Shown here: positions 6,043 through 14,792 of the stretch, one piece after another
How the letters are laid out: each line of letters opens with the position of its first letter
Numbering within the stretch: position 1 is the first letter of the stretch
From: SFDP01 sp051891855
GTDB taxonomy: Bacteria > Bacillota > Clostridia > Lachnospirales > Lachnospiraceae
DNA length: 16,023 nt
Assembly (NCBI GenBank): GCA_051891855.1
Contig: JBJFFP010000019.1
Coordinates: 1-16,023 of the forward strand
Direction of reading: 5' to 3'
Program-made: the position numbers and the translations under genes
Notes under the pieces: model-generated
The model's database searches: none
What the model was told of the DNA's origin: nothing
Seen by the model: only the letters and a program-made list of their open reading frames with translations

Positions 6043-6407
6043 ACTCCCTATTCAATGACACCATAACTATTTACAACAAAATATCTGACTCTGAATGGAA
6101 ACGTACCGCTGTAGAAGGTGTACAGTGGTCGGATAAGGAAGAAAAACAGAATCTTAACGGAGTAATCAGCGTGGTAAGGTATGTGCAGATTACCTTTCCA
6201 TCTGGGACTTATGAAGGATTAAACTTGCAAGCTGCCAGAGAAGAGGATTGTATTGTCTATGGAGCGGTGGAAGATGAAGTAACAGGGCAAAAGGGGAACA
6301 GAATATCCAACCTTCTGGAAAAGTACCCCAAATCCGGCAGAATACAATCCGTAAAGGACAACTCAAACAGAAATCATTTAAAGCATATTAAGGTGGTGAT
6401 TGCCTAA
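6039..6407 (+). CDS. Putative head-closure/minor capsid protein (DUF6751-like)
   Basis: 122 aa. The TTG at 6039 overlaps the previous stop (TTGA), with AGGTG at 6030-6034. There is no usable ATG, and LFNDTITIYNKISD begins right at this TTG. The protein is beta-rich: DTITIYNK, then WKRTAVEGVQW, VVRYVQITFPSGTYEGL and a final KHIKVVIA strand. The fold pattern and position fit the stopper (head-closure) gene that seals DNA in the filled head. The sequence resembles the DUF6751 family of Clostridia phages from memory, which no search has confirmed. It ends by sharing one base with the next gene's ATG. Confidence 0.62.
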   Translation: MNSLFNDTITIYNKISDSEWKRTAVEGVQWSDKEEKQNLNGVISVVRYVQITFPSGTYEGLNLQAAREEDCIVYGAVEDEVTGQKGNRISNLLEKYPKSGRIQSVKDNSNRNHLKHIKVVIA

Positions 6408-6832
6408 TGGCAGATATGTTTACGCTACAGACGCCAAAAGGTGAGTTGGTACGGATAAAAACGGAGTCTGGCGAAGTCAGAATGGAGATAAGATGGAATC
6501 CTGGATTCGGCCCAGATATGACAGAGAGGATTAATGGTGTTCAGGCTTATATCGATTCTAAATGCCTGGAATATTGTGATCCATTAGTACCAAAGGATAC
6601 CGGAATCCTCAAGCAGTCTGGAATCATGAACACCCAAATAGGTACGGGTGAGGTGAAATACCGTACCCCTTATGCAAGACGCTGGTATTATATGCCGGCC
6701 AACTTTAATCAAGGTTCTGGCAGTGGAATGAATGCTGTAGGCAGAGGAAACTACTGGTTTGAAAGAATGAAGCAGCAGCATAAGGAGAATATCTTGAGAG
6801 GGGCAAGAAGAATAGCGGGAGCAGGAGGCTAA
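6407..6832 (+). CDS. Minor capsid/tail completion protein (Minor_capsid_2-like)
   Basis: 141 aa. The ATG at 6407 overlaps the preceding TAA by one base. The central part, with YCDPLVPKDTGILKQSG followed by GEVKYRTPYARRWYY and then NYWFERMKQQHKENIL, closely matches the phage minor capsid/HK97 gp10-like tail-completion family. In that family a PxxTGxLxxS motif and an aromatic YARxxYY segment precede a C-terminal helix. The role would be at the head-tail or tail-completion interface. Its context between the stopper and tail-terminator genes is the expected one. Confidence 0.8.
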   Translation: MADMFTLQTPKGELVRIKTESGEVRMEIRWNPGFGPDMTERINGVQAYIDSKCLEYCDPLVPKDTGILKQSGIMNTQIGTGEVKYRTPYARRWYYMPANFNQGSGSGMNAVGRGNYWFERMKQQHKENILRGARRIAGAGG

Positions 6833-6835
6833 ACG

Positions 6836-7249
6836 GTGACCATATCACAATATATTGTCGAGTTATTAAAAAACTATGAAGGGTTGAAGATTGAAACCAA
6901 CCATGTGTCTGATGGCTCTGATCGGAATGGATTGTTCAAATCTCCGTCAAGGAGCATCAAGGAATATACAGATGGCAGCTATGAAATCACGGAATACTAT
7001 CAGTTTTTAGCCAGACAGCCGGCGGCTTCTGATGATGATAGAAAGGAAGCAGATGAATGGCTGGAAGATTTAACCTATTGGGTAGACGATTTCATTTTAA
7101 ATTATGCCTTTCCTCCCATTGATGGAAATAGGAGAGTTACAGGCTTATCCGTTACCGGAATACCAGCACCTATGGAAGCGGGGGAGAAGGATATTGTTTA
7201 TCAGATGTCACTGTCTATAACCTATTTAAGAGAAAGAGAGGTATTGTAA
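6836..7249 (+). CDS. Tail terminator/minor capsid protein (Minor_capsid_3-like)
   Basis: 137 aa. The GTG at 6836 has AGGAGG at 6823-6828, and no ATG fits. It has a helical N-terminus (SQYIVELLKNYEGLKIETN), then YEITEYYQFLARQPAASDDDRKEADEWLEDLTYWV and a beta-rich C-terminus (DIVYQMSLSITYLRE). This layout, with two-layer alpha/beta structure and conserved 'EW.E.LT.WV' helix, fits the phage minor capsid protein C/tail terminator group. That protein caps the tail tube and stops its polymerisation at the tape-measure length. It overlaps the major tail protein gene by one base. Confidence 0.75.
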   Translation: MTISQYIVELLKNYEGLKIETNHVSDGSDRNGLFKSPSRSIKEYTDGSYEITEYYQFLARQPAASDDDRKEADEWLEDLTYWVDDFILNYAFPPIDGNRRVTGLSVTGIPAPMEAGEKDIVYQMSLSITYLREREVL

Positions 7250-7767
7250 TGGGATTGCAAAGATTAAAAAAGCACAGAACCATGTTGTTTATTGATGATA
7301 AGTCAAAAGATGCACCTACCTGGCTTAGAATTGGGAAATCTACCGTCTACGATTTGGTATTAAATGCCCAAACAGAAGAAAATAACTTTATTGAAGATGA
7401 AATGCCATCTACGGACATTACTAATTATAAGCCGGAGATTTCTCAGGAATTGCAGTGCAATAAAGGTGATCCTGCTTTTGATTACATCTATGCTATGTTT
7501 TACAACCTCCCTACTGGAGAAGATGTAAAAATTCCGGCTCTGTTTGTGTTTGATGGGGACGTTGGAACAGAAGATGCACCGGAATTTAGGGCATGGAATA
7601 CAACTTCCACAATTACGCTGGAGCATTTCGATTCTGTAGCCGAGAAGATTTACTTCAAGCTCAATATCAATAGTATCGAAAGAGGAACAGTAAAAGTAAC
7701 CGATGGCAAGCCTGTTTATACCAAGGCTGTCACTAAAAATGTAGTTGCAAATGGTGCGGGCATCTAA
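7249..7767 (+). CDS. Major tail tube protein
   Basis: 172 aa. The ATG at 7249 overlaps the preceding stop (TAATG). The sequence starts with MGLQRLKKHRTMLFID and continues with WLRIGKSTVYDLVLNAQTEENNFIEDE. This matches Gram-positive siphophage major tail proteins, in which an N-terminal strand precedes the FIxDE loop and a beta-sandwich. A C-terminal strand set (AEKIYFKLNINSIERGTVKV) closes the tube domain. No extra Ig-like (Big_2) domain is fused at the end. Position after the tail terminator and before the chaperones is canonical. Confidence 0.85.
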   Translation: MGLQRLKKHRTMLFIDDKSKDAPTWLRIGKSTVYDLVLNAQTEENNFIEDEMPSTDITNYKPEISQELQCNKGDPAFDYIYAMFYNLPTGEDVKIPALFVFDGDVGTEDAPEFRAWNTTSTITLEHFDSVAEKIYFKLNINSIERGTVKVTDGKPVYTKAVTKNVVANGAGI

Positions 7768-7780
7768 GAAGGAGAAAACG

Positions 7781-8164
7781 ATGGAATATACGATTATTGT
7801 AAATGGCAAAAGCTATGATTTACCCAAGAAAACAATATCTGTTATGAGTGCGCTGGATGAAGTATCCAGGGTGGATGAGAATAAAAATCTGGACTTGAGG
7901 CAGAAATATGATAGATGCCACAGATTCATGAAAGATATTCTGGGAGAAGAATCCTGCAAGGAAATCTTTGGGTCTGAACATCTGGATGAAATTGATTTGT
8001 CCGAGATTACACTTGCAGTAAATAAGATTATTGATGCTTATGAAAAGCCGGTGAATGACTATAATCAGGAAAAGGGTATGAGCAAGCTGAATAGTATTCC
8101 TTTTGAGAAGATTATTGCCCTCTCCAAAGCTGCTGATAAAATGAACGACTTTCCCGGAAAATGA
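7781..8164 (+). CDS. Tail assembly chaperone (gpG-like)
   Basis: 127 aa. The start is the ATG at 7781, with AAGAAGGAG at 7767-7775. A second in-frame ATG at 7745 lies inside the tail tube gene and lacks a ribosome binding site. It has a short beta start (MEYTIIVNGKSYDLPKK) followed by an all-helical acidic body. Position between tail tube and tape measure and the pairing with a Gp15 gene identify it as the first of the two chaperones that keep the tape measure soluble and recruit tube subunits. Its TGA overlaps the ATG of the next gene (ATGA). The next frame is -1 relative to it, but I see no canonical slippery heptamer at the overlap. Confidence 0.72.
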   Translation: MEYTIIVNGKSYDLPKKTISVMSALDEVSRVDENKNLDLRQKYDRCHRFMKDILGEESCKEIFGSEHLDEIDLSEITLAVNKIIDAYEKPVNDYNQEKGMSKLNSIPFEKIIALSKAADKMNDFPGK

Positions 8165-8703
8165 TAGATTTAACACAGAAGGGGTTGCCGAATGTCGTAT
8201 GGATAAACGGCAGCCCATTTTCTATATATACGGATTATCGCCTGTGGATGCGTTTTGAAATAGAGGTAGGGAAATTAAGGAGAGGGCAGGTCATGGATAT
8301 TTCCTATCTTTTTAAAAATGAAATGCCAGAGCATTGTAATATTACAGATATGCTCTCTTTTAGCAGGCCTCATAATCCACTACCACGTCCGATAAGGAGC
8401 GGCTCAGATGTAATAGCCATAGATTATGAGCTTGATGGAGATTTGATTTATTCGGCTTTCCTTGGCCAATACGGTATTGATTTGGTGGAAGTGGAAGAAT
8501 TGCACTGGCATAAGTTTCTGGCTCTGCTAAATGGATTAAATGAAGGAACCAAGCTAAGAGAGGTGATGGGCTACCGATGCTATGAAAAATCCACTGGTAA
8601 GGGAAGGGATATTTACGAGGAATTAAGAAGGGCTTGGGAAATCGAAAAGATAACAGAAGAAAATCAGGAAGAAATTGACAAATTCAACAGTTATTTTGAG
8701 TGA
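8161..8703 (+). CDS. Bacteriophage Gp15-family tail assembly chaperone
   Basis: 180 aa. The ATG at 8161 overlaps the previous TGA by four bases. The opening GLPNVVWINGSPFSIYTDYR and the segment FSRPHNPLPRP, followed by DYELDGDLIYSAFLGQYGIDL, match the Gp15 family. So does the W-x-K-F core (LHWHKFLALLNGLNEGTKLREVMGYR). In other phages this place is taken by the frameshifted gpT product, so Gp15 is taken to be the second tail chaperone, made here by coupled reinitiation. The C-terminal tail is acidic and helical. Confidence 0.85.
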   Translation: MIDLTQKGLPNVVWINGSPFSIYTDYRLWMRFEIEVGKLRRGQVMDISYLFKNEMPEHCNITDMLSFSRPHNPLPRPIRSGSDVIAIDYELDGDLIYSAFLGQYGIDLVEVEELHWHKFLALLNGLNEGTKLREVMGYRCYEKSTGKGRDIYEELRRAWEIEKITEENQEEIDKFNSYFE

Positions 8704-8714
8704 GGTGACATCAG

Positions 8715-11535
8715 AGGGCTGATGGAAGTTTAATTTTTGATACAAAACTGGATAGCAGTGGCGTGGTTACTGGTGTTAAGAAGCTGGGAGGTACATTAGG
8801 CAGTGTAGCTGCTGGTGGGGTAAAGGTTTTTACTGCCGGTGTGGCTGCTGCATCAGCCGGAGTGACGGTTCTTGGGAAAAAGGCGGTTGAAAGTTTTGCC
8901 GACTATGAACAGTTGGTTGGTGGAATCGAAACGCTTTTTGGTGCAGGAGGCATAACTAAGGTACAGGACTATGCAAAATCAGTAGGAAAGTCCGTATCAG
9001 AGGTTAAGAGCGAATTTAATATGCTTATGGAAGCCCAGACTCTTGCCTTGGATAATGCTAATAAAGCCTATGCAACAGCAGGGCTTTCTGCAAATGACTA
9101 TATGGAAACGGTCACCAGTTTTGCGGCATCGTTAAAGCAAAGCTGCAAAGATGAATTAGAAGCAGCAGAAGCAGCAAACCAAGCTGTTATTGATATGTCT
9201 GATAATGCCAATAAGATGGGTACAGACATGACAATGATCCAGAATGCCTATCAGGGTTTTGCCAAGCAGAACTATACCATGCTGGACAACCTTAAGTTAG
9301 GGTATGGTGGCACTAAGGAGGAAATGCAGCGGCTTCTTGAGGATGCGGAGAAACTTTCCGGTATCAAATATGATATTAGCAATCTGAATGATGTATTCTC
9401 TGCTATTCATGTGATTCAGGAAGAACTTGGCATTACCGGTACTACTGCTAAAGAAGCCAGTACCACAATAGCTGGAAGTCTGAATATGACTAAAGCGGCA
9501 TGGTCAAATATGTTGGTTGCTATGACAACCGATAGTATGGACTTTGATACAGCGGTTAATAACCTTGTAGAAAGCGCTGCCGTTGCTGCTGAAAACCTTC
9601 TCCCCAGAATCGAAGCAACACTTAATGGAATGGGGGAACTGATAGAAGCACTTCTCCCGGTGATAATGGACAGAGTGCCAGCAATTATTAACGATGTGCT
9701 TCCCAGTCTGATTCAGTCGGGAATAGGTATGATTACCGCATTAGTGGAGGGAATCCACCAGAATCTTCCACAGATTCTTAGTAGTGCAAGAGAGATTGTT
9801 AATTCAATTTTAACAGGGATTGGTGAGATAGTCCCACTATTGTTTGAAATCGGATTCTCCATATTATTATCAATCGCACAAGGAATTACTGAGGAAATGC
9901 CTACTATTGTTCAGGCAATAGTGGAAATTATACCTTACATATCAGATGCATTTAACGAAAATGCACCAATATTATTACAGGCTGCACTTGATCTATTCAT
10001 GGCAATCGTAGATGCGATTCCATTAATTATTCAAGGGGTGGTAGAAAACCTTCCACAAATAATCACTGCATTTATAGATGGATTAATTGGCGCGGTACCG
10101 CAACTGCTGGAGGCATCAATAATTCTTTTGATGGCTCTGATNNNNNNNNNNNNNNNNNNNNNNNNNNNNNNNNNNNNNNNNNNNNNNNNNNNNNNNNNNN
10201 NNNNNNNNNNNNNNNNNNNNNNNNNNNNNNNNNNNNNNNNNAGTAGAAAACCTTCCACAAATTATTACGGCTTTAGTAGATGGATTGGTTGGCGCGGTAC
10301 CGCAACTGCTGGAGGCATCAATAATTCTTTTGATGGCTCTGATAGATGCAATACCAGAAATTGTGTTATTACTAGTAGAAAACCTTCCACAAATTATTAC
10401 GGCTTTAGTAGATGGATTGGTTGGCGCGATACCAGAAATATTCACGGCGGCAAAGGATTTGCTATGGCAAATCATTGAAGCGATTCCTGAAATCGTAACC
10501 GGATTGGCAGAGGCTATTCCTGATATTATTACCGGGATCGTGAACGGCCTTGCAGCCGGGGCAGGGGCTGTATGGGAAGGTGCTAAATCACTTGGAAAAA
10601 ATATCATAGATGGTTTCAAGGATATGCTGGGGATACATTCTCCTAGTGCAGTCATGGAAGAGCAGGGAGACTATTTAACACAAGGTTTAGTCAATGGGCT
10701 TGCTACTTTGCCTGATCGGGCGATTGGTGCTATCAGTGGAATTATGGATGGTATTTCACAGTGGGGAGTGCAAATTGTGAATAGGGCCATAGCAATTTCT
10801 ACTTCCATTGTCGATAGTATGCTAAGTCTTATTAGTGAACTACCAGGAAGATTATTAGAAATCCTCACCCGAATCCTTTCCAATGTCATTAACTGGGGAA
10901 ACAATATGCTGCTGAAAGCCAAAAAGACAGGAATGGACTTTGTTAATGGCATTATAAACTTTCTAAAAGAATTGCCTGGTAAAATCAGCACCTTGCTGAA
11001 TGAAATCATAAAGAAAGTGACTTCCTTTGTTACTGATATGGCCAACAAGGCAAGAGAGGCAGGAGAGGGATTCTTTAATAAAATTGTAGGAGCCTTAACC
11101 AGTTTGCCGGATAAGATGTATGAAATCGGAAGTAATATTGTAAGAGGAATTTGGAACGGTATTTCCGCAGGATGGGATTGGCTTATAGGAAAAGTGAAAA
11201 ACCTTGCAAACAGCCTGTTTGAAGGTGCTAAAGAAGCCTTAGATATTCATTCACCATCCAGAAAGTTTAAGTGGCTGGCTGAAATGTGTGTAGCTGGATG
11301 GGATGAAGGTGCAGAGGATTTAATGAATCCTGCATATATGGCTAAAAACATCAATGCTAGTTTTTCAGCAATGAAAACTAAATTTTCTGGAACGAAAGCT
11401 ACCGGAGTGGCTGGATATGGTGACTTTAATCAGACAATTAATATTAACAGAGAAATATCTACCCCGGATGAGCTTGCAAGAGCTGTGAGGGTAGAAATGA
11501 GATATGGACTAATGAGAGGTGTACCGGTTGGATAA
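8715..11535 (+). CDS. Tape measure protein (interrupted by an assembly gap; start codon uncertain)
   Basis: One gene in two apparent frames, because the 100-N placeholder at 10142-10241 is not the true gap length. With a 30-bp gap the protein is about 916 aa. It sets tail length and lies inside the tube. The family-like N-terminus ADGSLIFDTKLDSSGVV begins at 8718, preceded by AGG (8715-8717) exactly where a start codon should be, with GAGGTG at 8702-8707. The first standard start in frame is the GTG at 8763, which has no good ribosome binding site. Recognisable parts are a Gly/Ala hydrophobic segment, VESFADYEQLVGGIETLFGAG, a long amphipathic repeat region of 44-residue units (ENLPQIITAL and so on), and two IHSPS motifs near the C-terminus (LGIHSPSAVM and LDIHSPSRKF). 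It ends with the TAA at 11533-11535, overlapping the next gene. Confidence 0.85.
10041..10428 (+). repeat. 132-bp (44-codon) tandem repeat inside the tape measure gene
   Basis: Units begin at 10041, 10243 and 10375 with GTAGAAAACCTTCCACAAAT. The unit from 10243 to 10374 is complete. The first unit is cut off by the N run after 101 bases, 93 of which match the second unit, with the last 52 identical. The third unit is identical for 54 bases and then diverges. Each unit encodes VENLPQIITALVDGLVGAVP plus about 24 more mostly hydrophobic residues. More diverged copies are visible in the protein upstream and downstream. Confidence 0.9.
10142..10241. other. Assembly gap (100 N)
   Basis: Exactly 100 N, the usual placeholder for a gap of unknown size. 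The bases on each side are positions 1-101 and position 132 of the 132-bp repeat, so the missing length is 30 bp or 30 plus a multiple of 132 bp. Either keeps the tape measure frame open. Confidence 0.95.
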
Positions 11536-12397
11536 TAGAGTAAGAGTTAGATTTCTCAGAGAGGATGATAAAGAATTTCATATAGACGGTTCAGATTGGA
11601 AGCTGTTGGAGCTTGATGGTTTTGGTGCTTTTGAAAATGACATAAATACGGTGGATAAAGCCAGCGGAGACGGAGGAATCATTACTTCAGACAGAATTGC
11701 ATCTAAGGACAGAACTATAGTAGCGAAATCGCTTAACCGTCATCTAAACGATGTACTCAGGAGAGAGGTTGGCTCTTTCTTCAATGCAAAGATGCTCTAC
11801 AAGGTATATGTAACCTATATGGGAATTACCCGATGGGGAGAGGGGAAAATATACAAGTACAGCCTCCCCACGGGGAATGTCCATCAGGCCTTGGAGCTTA
11901 CGGTCACTCTTTTATTTCCCAATCCTTATTTAAAATCTTATGAGGATTTTGGTCGTGATATTGCCGCACTTACACCCATGATAGGATTTCCCTATTTGTG
12001 CAATGTTGCTCCTGGCCATGTTTATGGGATTACCGGAGGAATTTATAATTTTGCCAAGCAGGTAATTTTAGAGAATGACGGAGATGTGGAAACCTACTGC
12101 CGAGCCATTTTTAAGGCTAAAGGTGTGGTAACCAATCCTACCTTGATTATTGGAGAAGATTATGTGAGGGTACTGGACATCATGCAAAAAGGTGATGTGA
12201 TTGAGATGGATTTTACGAAAGACCCTCCAACGGTAAGAAAAAATGGAGTGAACTGTATCGGAAAATGTGACAGAAAATCATCTTTTGATGCAATGAGTTT
12301 AGGGATTGGAGATACCATCATACAGTACGACGCTGATGATGGTTCCAATCTTCTACAGGTGTCTATTTATTACAATAAGCTATATGCAGTGATGTAG
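11528..12397 (+). CDS. Distal tail protein (phage tail family, Dit-like)
   Basis: 289 aa from the TTG at 11528, with GAGAGGT at 11514-11520 seven bases upstream. A GTG at 11519 in the same frame would add three residues but sits inside that ribosome binding site. The N-terminal half (RVRVRFLREDDKEFHIDGSDWKL, then GFGAFENDI and DRTIVAKSL) is the Dit-type beta-sandwich that forms the hexameric ring at the tail tip. FFNAKMLYKVYVTYMGITRWGEGKIYKYSLP followed by LELTVTLLFPNPY is the family core. The C-terminal half, from about residue 150, is a second beta domain (VILENDGDVETYCRAIFKAKG, then GVNCIGKCDR) of the kind that can bind saccharide or the hub. It overlaps the tape measure end by eight bases, so it is probably translationally coupled. 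Confidence 0.82.
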   Translation: MDNRVRVRFLREDDKEFHIDGSDWKLLELDGFGAFENDINTVDKASGDGGIITSDRIASKDRTIVAKSLNRHLNDVLRREVGSFFNAKMLYKVYVTYMGITRWGEGKIYKYSLPTGNVHQALELTVTLLFPNPYLKSYEDFGRDIAALTPMIGFPYLCNVAPGHVYGITGGIYNFAKQVILENDGDVETYCRAIFKAKGVVTNPTLIIGEDYVRVLDIMQKGDVIEMDFTKDPPTVRKNGVNCIGKCDRKSSFDAMSLGIGDTIIQYDADDGSNLLQVSIYYNKLYAVM

Positions 12398-12407
12398 GAG
12401 GTGCATA

Positions 12408-13502
12408 ATGGTATCAGGCTTTAATGTGATTGCTCTTGATGAAGAGTATCAGATTATATCTCTGCTGAGATATACCAACCTGCAATGGAACCGTAAATAT
12501 TTTGAGCCAGGTACATTTTCTCTGGAAATACCACTGGAACAGTACAATTCCAGTTATCGGTATATTTACACTAAAGACCGGTCGGAAATGGGAAAGATCA
12601 CTCAGGTTAATTATGTGGATCAGGGTTCCTATAGGGCTATCTATTTGAGTGGCTACTTTCTGGAGAATGAATTAAACAGGAGGGTTGTCTATCGTAATGG
12701 GATAACCAACATTGCGAATGCCCCAGCATGGGTAAATAAAGCAGGCAATGCGGAAGATGTTGCCTTTGCTTTCTTCAATGCTTTTAAAGATGTGATCTTG
12801 GATGATGGCCAAGAATGTCTTTTAGGGATAGAGTCAGGGGGAAATCAGCAAAGAGGAAAAGCCGCAGCTCATGAGCGATGTGGAGAATATTTGGGAAATA
12901 AAATTTATCATATATTACAGCCTTCTAAAATGTCCTATCGTGTGTCCTATGATTTTGAAAGCAGTAGAAAGGTGTTCAGCGTATGGAGTGGAGTTGACAG
13001 GACACAGGAGCAGATAGGAAATAATCCAATTATTTTTTCTACGCATTATGGGAACATTAAAAAGCCGAATGTTTTGACAGATTACACCAATTATAAGAAT
13101 GGATGCATCGTTGACAATAAAAATGATGCGACAACGTATTCTCAAGTAGTCTTGGAAAGAACTGATGTCAACGACAGTCTGCAGGATAGTTTTGCATACT
13201 TAAAATCGGCAATTAATCGTAATGACTATACATCTGATTCCCAATTTGTAACGGCATTAAAATCAGAAGGATCCACGGAGCTATCTGAACACGTAAAAAC
13301 GGTCAACGTGGAATTTGATGCTATGGAGGGGTCTTATGAATATATGATTGATTTTGACCTCGGGGATATATGCTCAATAGAGATACCAGAGATCAGCATA
13401 TCAGCAGATGCGGTTCTTATTGGTTGTTACGAAGTGATAAAAAAAGGTACATGGGGGCTTACGCTTGAGTTTGGTACTCCCATTTTAAAGAACAGGAGGT
13501 AG
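12408..13502 (+). CDS. Tail hub protein (siphovirus ReqiPepy6 Gp37-like)
   Basis: 364 aa. The ATG at 12408 has GTAGGAGGTGC at 12394-12404. The N-terminus FNVIALDEEYQIISLLRYTNLQWNRKYFEPGTFSLEIP is the hallmark of the ReqiPepy6 Gp37-like tail family. It is followed by SGYFLENELNRRVV, then YRVSYDFESSRKVFSVWSG and a C-terminal beta domain (SYEYMIDFDLGDICSIE, GCYEVIKKGTWGLTLEFGTP). It probably plays the Tal/gp27-like hub role joining Dit to the receptor-binding proteins. No peptidase or lysozyme domain is visible. Position after Dit is as expected. Confidence 0.85.
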   Translation: MVSGFNVIALDEEYQIISLLRYTNLQWNRKYFEPGTFSLEIPLEQYNSSYRYIYTKDRSEMGKITQVNYVDQGSYRAIYLSGYFLENELNRRVVYRNGITNIANAPAWVNKAGNAEDVAFAFFNAFKDVILDDGQECLLGIESGGNQQRGKAAAHERCGEYLGNKIYHILQPSKMSYRVSYDFESSRKVFSVWSGVDRTQEQIGNNPIIFSTHYGNIKKPNVLTDYTNYKNGCIVDNKNDATTYSQVVLERTDVNDSLQDSFAYLKSAINRNDYTSDSQFVTALKSEGSTELSEHVKTVNVEFDAMEGSYEYMIDFDLGDICSIEIPEISISADAVLIGCYEVIKKGTWGLTLEFGTPILKNRR

Positions 13503-13507
13503 GTAAA

Positions 13508-14767
13508 ATGATAGGCTATCCATTAGATTCCCACATTTCATTTGATAAAAATGGAATACCGGTATATGACCGGGCAATAACATCTGCTCCATTAAGAAAG
13601 CTAACAAAAGCTCTGTTTTCAGATGGAGTGCTACCAAATCCATCTACAAACCTTCAAGTGATAGCAGATGGAGAAAAAATTAAGATTAAGGCGGGCTTTG
13701 CTCTTTGTGATGGCTGCCAGAAGCTACAGGAAGAAGATCTCTCTCTTTTCCTGCCAGCGGCTGATGGAACAAACAGCAGGATTGATACGGTCGTTTTACG
13801 CTTGAATAATAACGAAGATGTCAGGGAGTGTGAGTTTCATGTGATTAGTGGAATTGCAGCAGCATCTCCGGTTCGCCCCCAATTAACCCGTACGGAATCA
13901 ATATGGGAGATTGGTCTTGCAGATATTAGGAGGAAATCCAATTCCACAGAGGTGACTACGTCAGACATTGCAGATACCAGATATGAGACTTCAAGATGTG
14001 GAATCATTTCCTCTATTAGTCGGTTTGACACTACTACTTTATATCAGCAGGTGCAAGATGATCTTAATCAATTCAGGAACGTGAGCCAAGAAGAATTTAA
14101 TATCTGGTTTGAAATTATGCGTGATAAATTAAGTGAAGATGCCGCCGGTAGTTTGCAGAGCCAGATAGGTATTTTAGAAGGGCTTATAACTTCCAATAAA
14201 GATAATCTGGTAAATGCGATTAATGACGTGGCACAAAGGATATTAGGATTTGATGTTCTGGATACGGTAGAGGAAATAGAAGCAAATACTTCTCCCGGAA
14301 TAGCGGCTGGGGCTCTGGCCCTAAAGGCGACAAAAAATATATTTGGTGGAATATCCCAATTCTTTGTAGACCCAAGCAGTGGAGAAATAACCGGGTATAC
14401 TACCGAGATTGGAGGTGCAGATACAGTATTCCCTTTTAAACGGTATACTATTGCAGACTATGTTCACACTTCTGAAGAACCAAGTATAATACTTGCAAAG
14501 AAACCTAGTTGGATATTTGCTTTCACTTATCCATTTACTGGTGCTTATAGGTGCATAGCTATCTACTGTAATGATGGAAGTAATAGTTTTTCATACGGTT
14601 ACAGGCACGGTTCTAGTTCAACCAATCTAGGAGCTCAGTCAGATGCAATTGTTTTAAGTGGCTATTTACCTTCAGAAGGGAGATTATATCTTGTATATAC
14701 AAATAAGGCTGTTAGTTCCAAAAACTACTATAATAACAAAACCATAAGATATGTAATCATTTGGTAA
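13508..14767 (+). CDS. Receptor-binding/baseplate tail protein with variable C-terminal domain
   Basis: 419 aa. The ATG at 13508 has AGGAGGTAGG at 13495-13504. Residues 1 to about 165 form a conserved attachment domain (YPLDSHISFDKNGIPVYDRA, DRIDTVVLRLNN-type strand, ADIRRKSN) common at the tail tip of Clostridia siphophages. Residues about 175-260 are helical (LYQQVQDDLNQFRNVSQEEF), likely a trimeric stalk. The motif GGISQFFVDPSSGEITGY followed by EIGGADTVFPF (about 277-310) links to a beta-rich, Tyr/Ser-rich C-terminus (about 315-419) that is probably the host-binding head. A carbohydrate receptor is a guess. No enzyme motif or variable-repeat cassette with a reverse transcriptase is seen here. 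Confidence 0.75.
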   Translation: MIGYPLDSHISFDKNGIPVYDRAITSAPLRKLTKALFSDGVLPNPSTNLQVIADGEKIKIKAGFALCDGCQKLQEEDLSLFLPAADGTNSRIDTVVLRLNNNEDVRECEFHVISGIAAASPVRPQLTRTESIWEIGLADIRRKSNSTEVTTSDIADTRYETSRCGIISSISRFDTTTLYQQVQDDLNQFRNVSQEEFNIWFEIMRDKLSEDAAGSLQSQIGILEGLITSNKDNLVNAINDVAQRILGFDVLDTVEEIEANTSPGIAAGALALKATKNIFGGISQFFVDPSSGEITGYTTEIGGADTVFPFKRYTIADYVHTSEEPSIILAKKPSWIFAFTYPFTGAYRCIAIYCNDGSNSFSYGYRHGSSSTNLGAQSDAIVLSGYLPSEGRLYLVYTNKAVSSKNYYNNKTIRYVIIW

Positions 14768-14792
14768 CTTATAGAGAAAGAGAAGGAGAGAT

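Noticed and set aside
7360..7809. Long minus-strand open frames such as 7360-7809 and 1170-1469
   Set aside because: They are shadows of clearly conserved + strand phage genes, with no ribosome binding sites or recognisable protein features.
8150..8170. Programmed -1 frameshift joining the two tail chaperones
   Set aside because: The second gene is in the -1 frame, but the overlap reads CCC GGA AAA TGA with no canonical slippery heptamer. The ATGA overlap with its own ATG explains coupling better.
10142..10478. Reading of the tape measure in its first frame through the N run, ending at 10478
   Set aside because: The translation after the gap (SRKPSTNYYGF...) is out of frame. The frame starting VENLPQIITAL continues the gene to 11535, so this is an artefact of the 100-N placeholder.
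13508..14767. Diversity-generating retroelement target in the tail tip gene
   Set aside because: No template repeat or reverse transcriptase is present in the window, and no adenine-biased variable repeat is evident.
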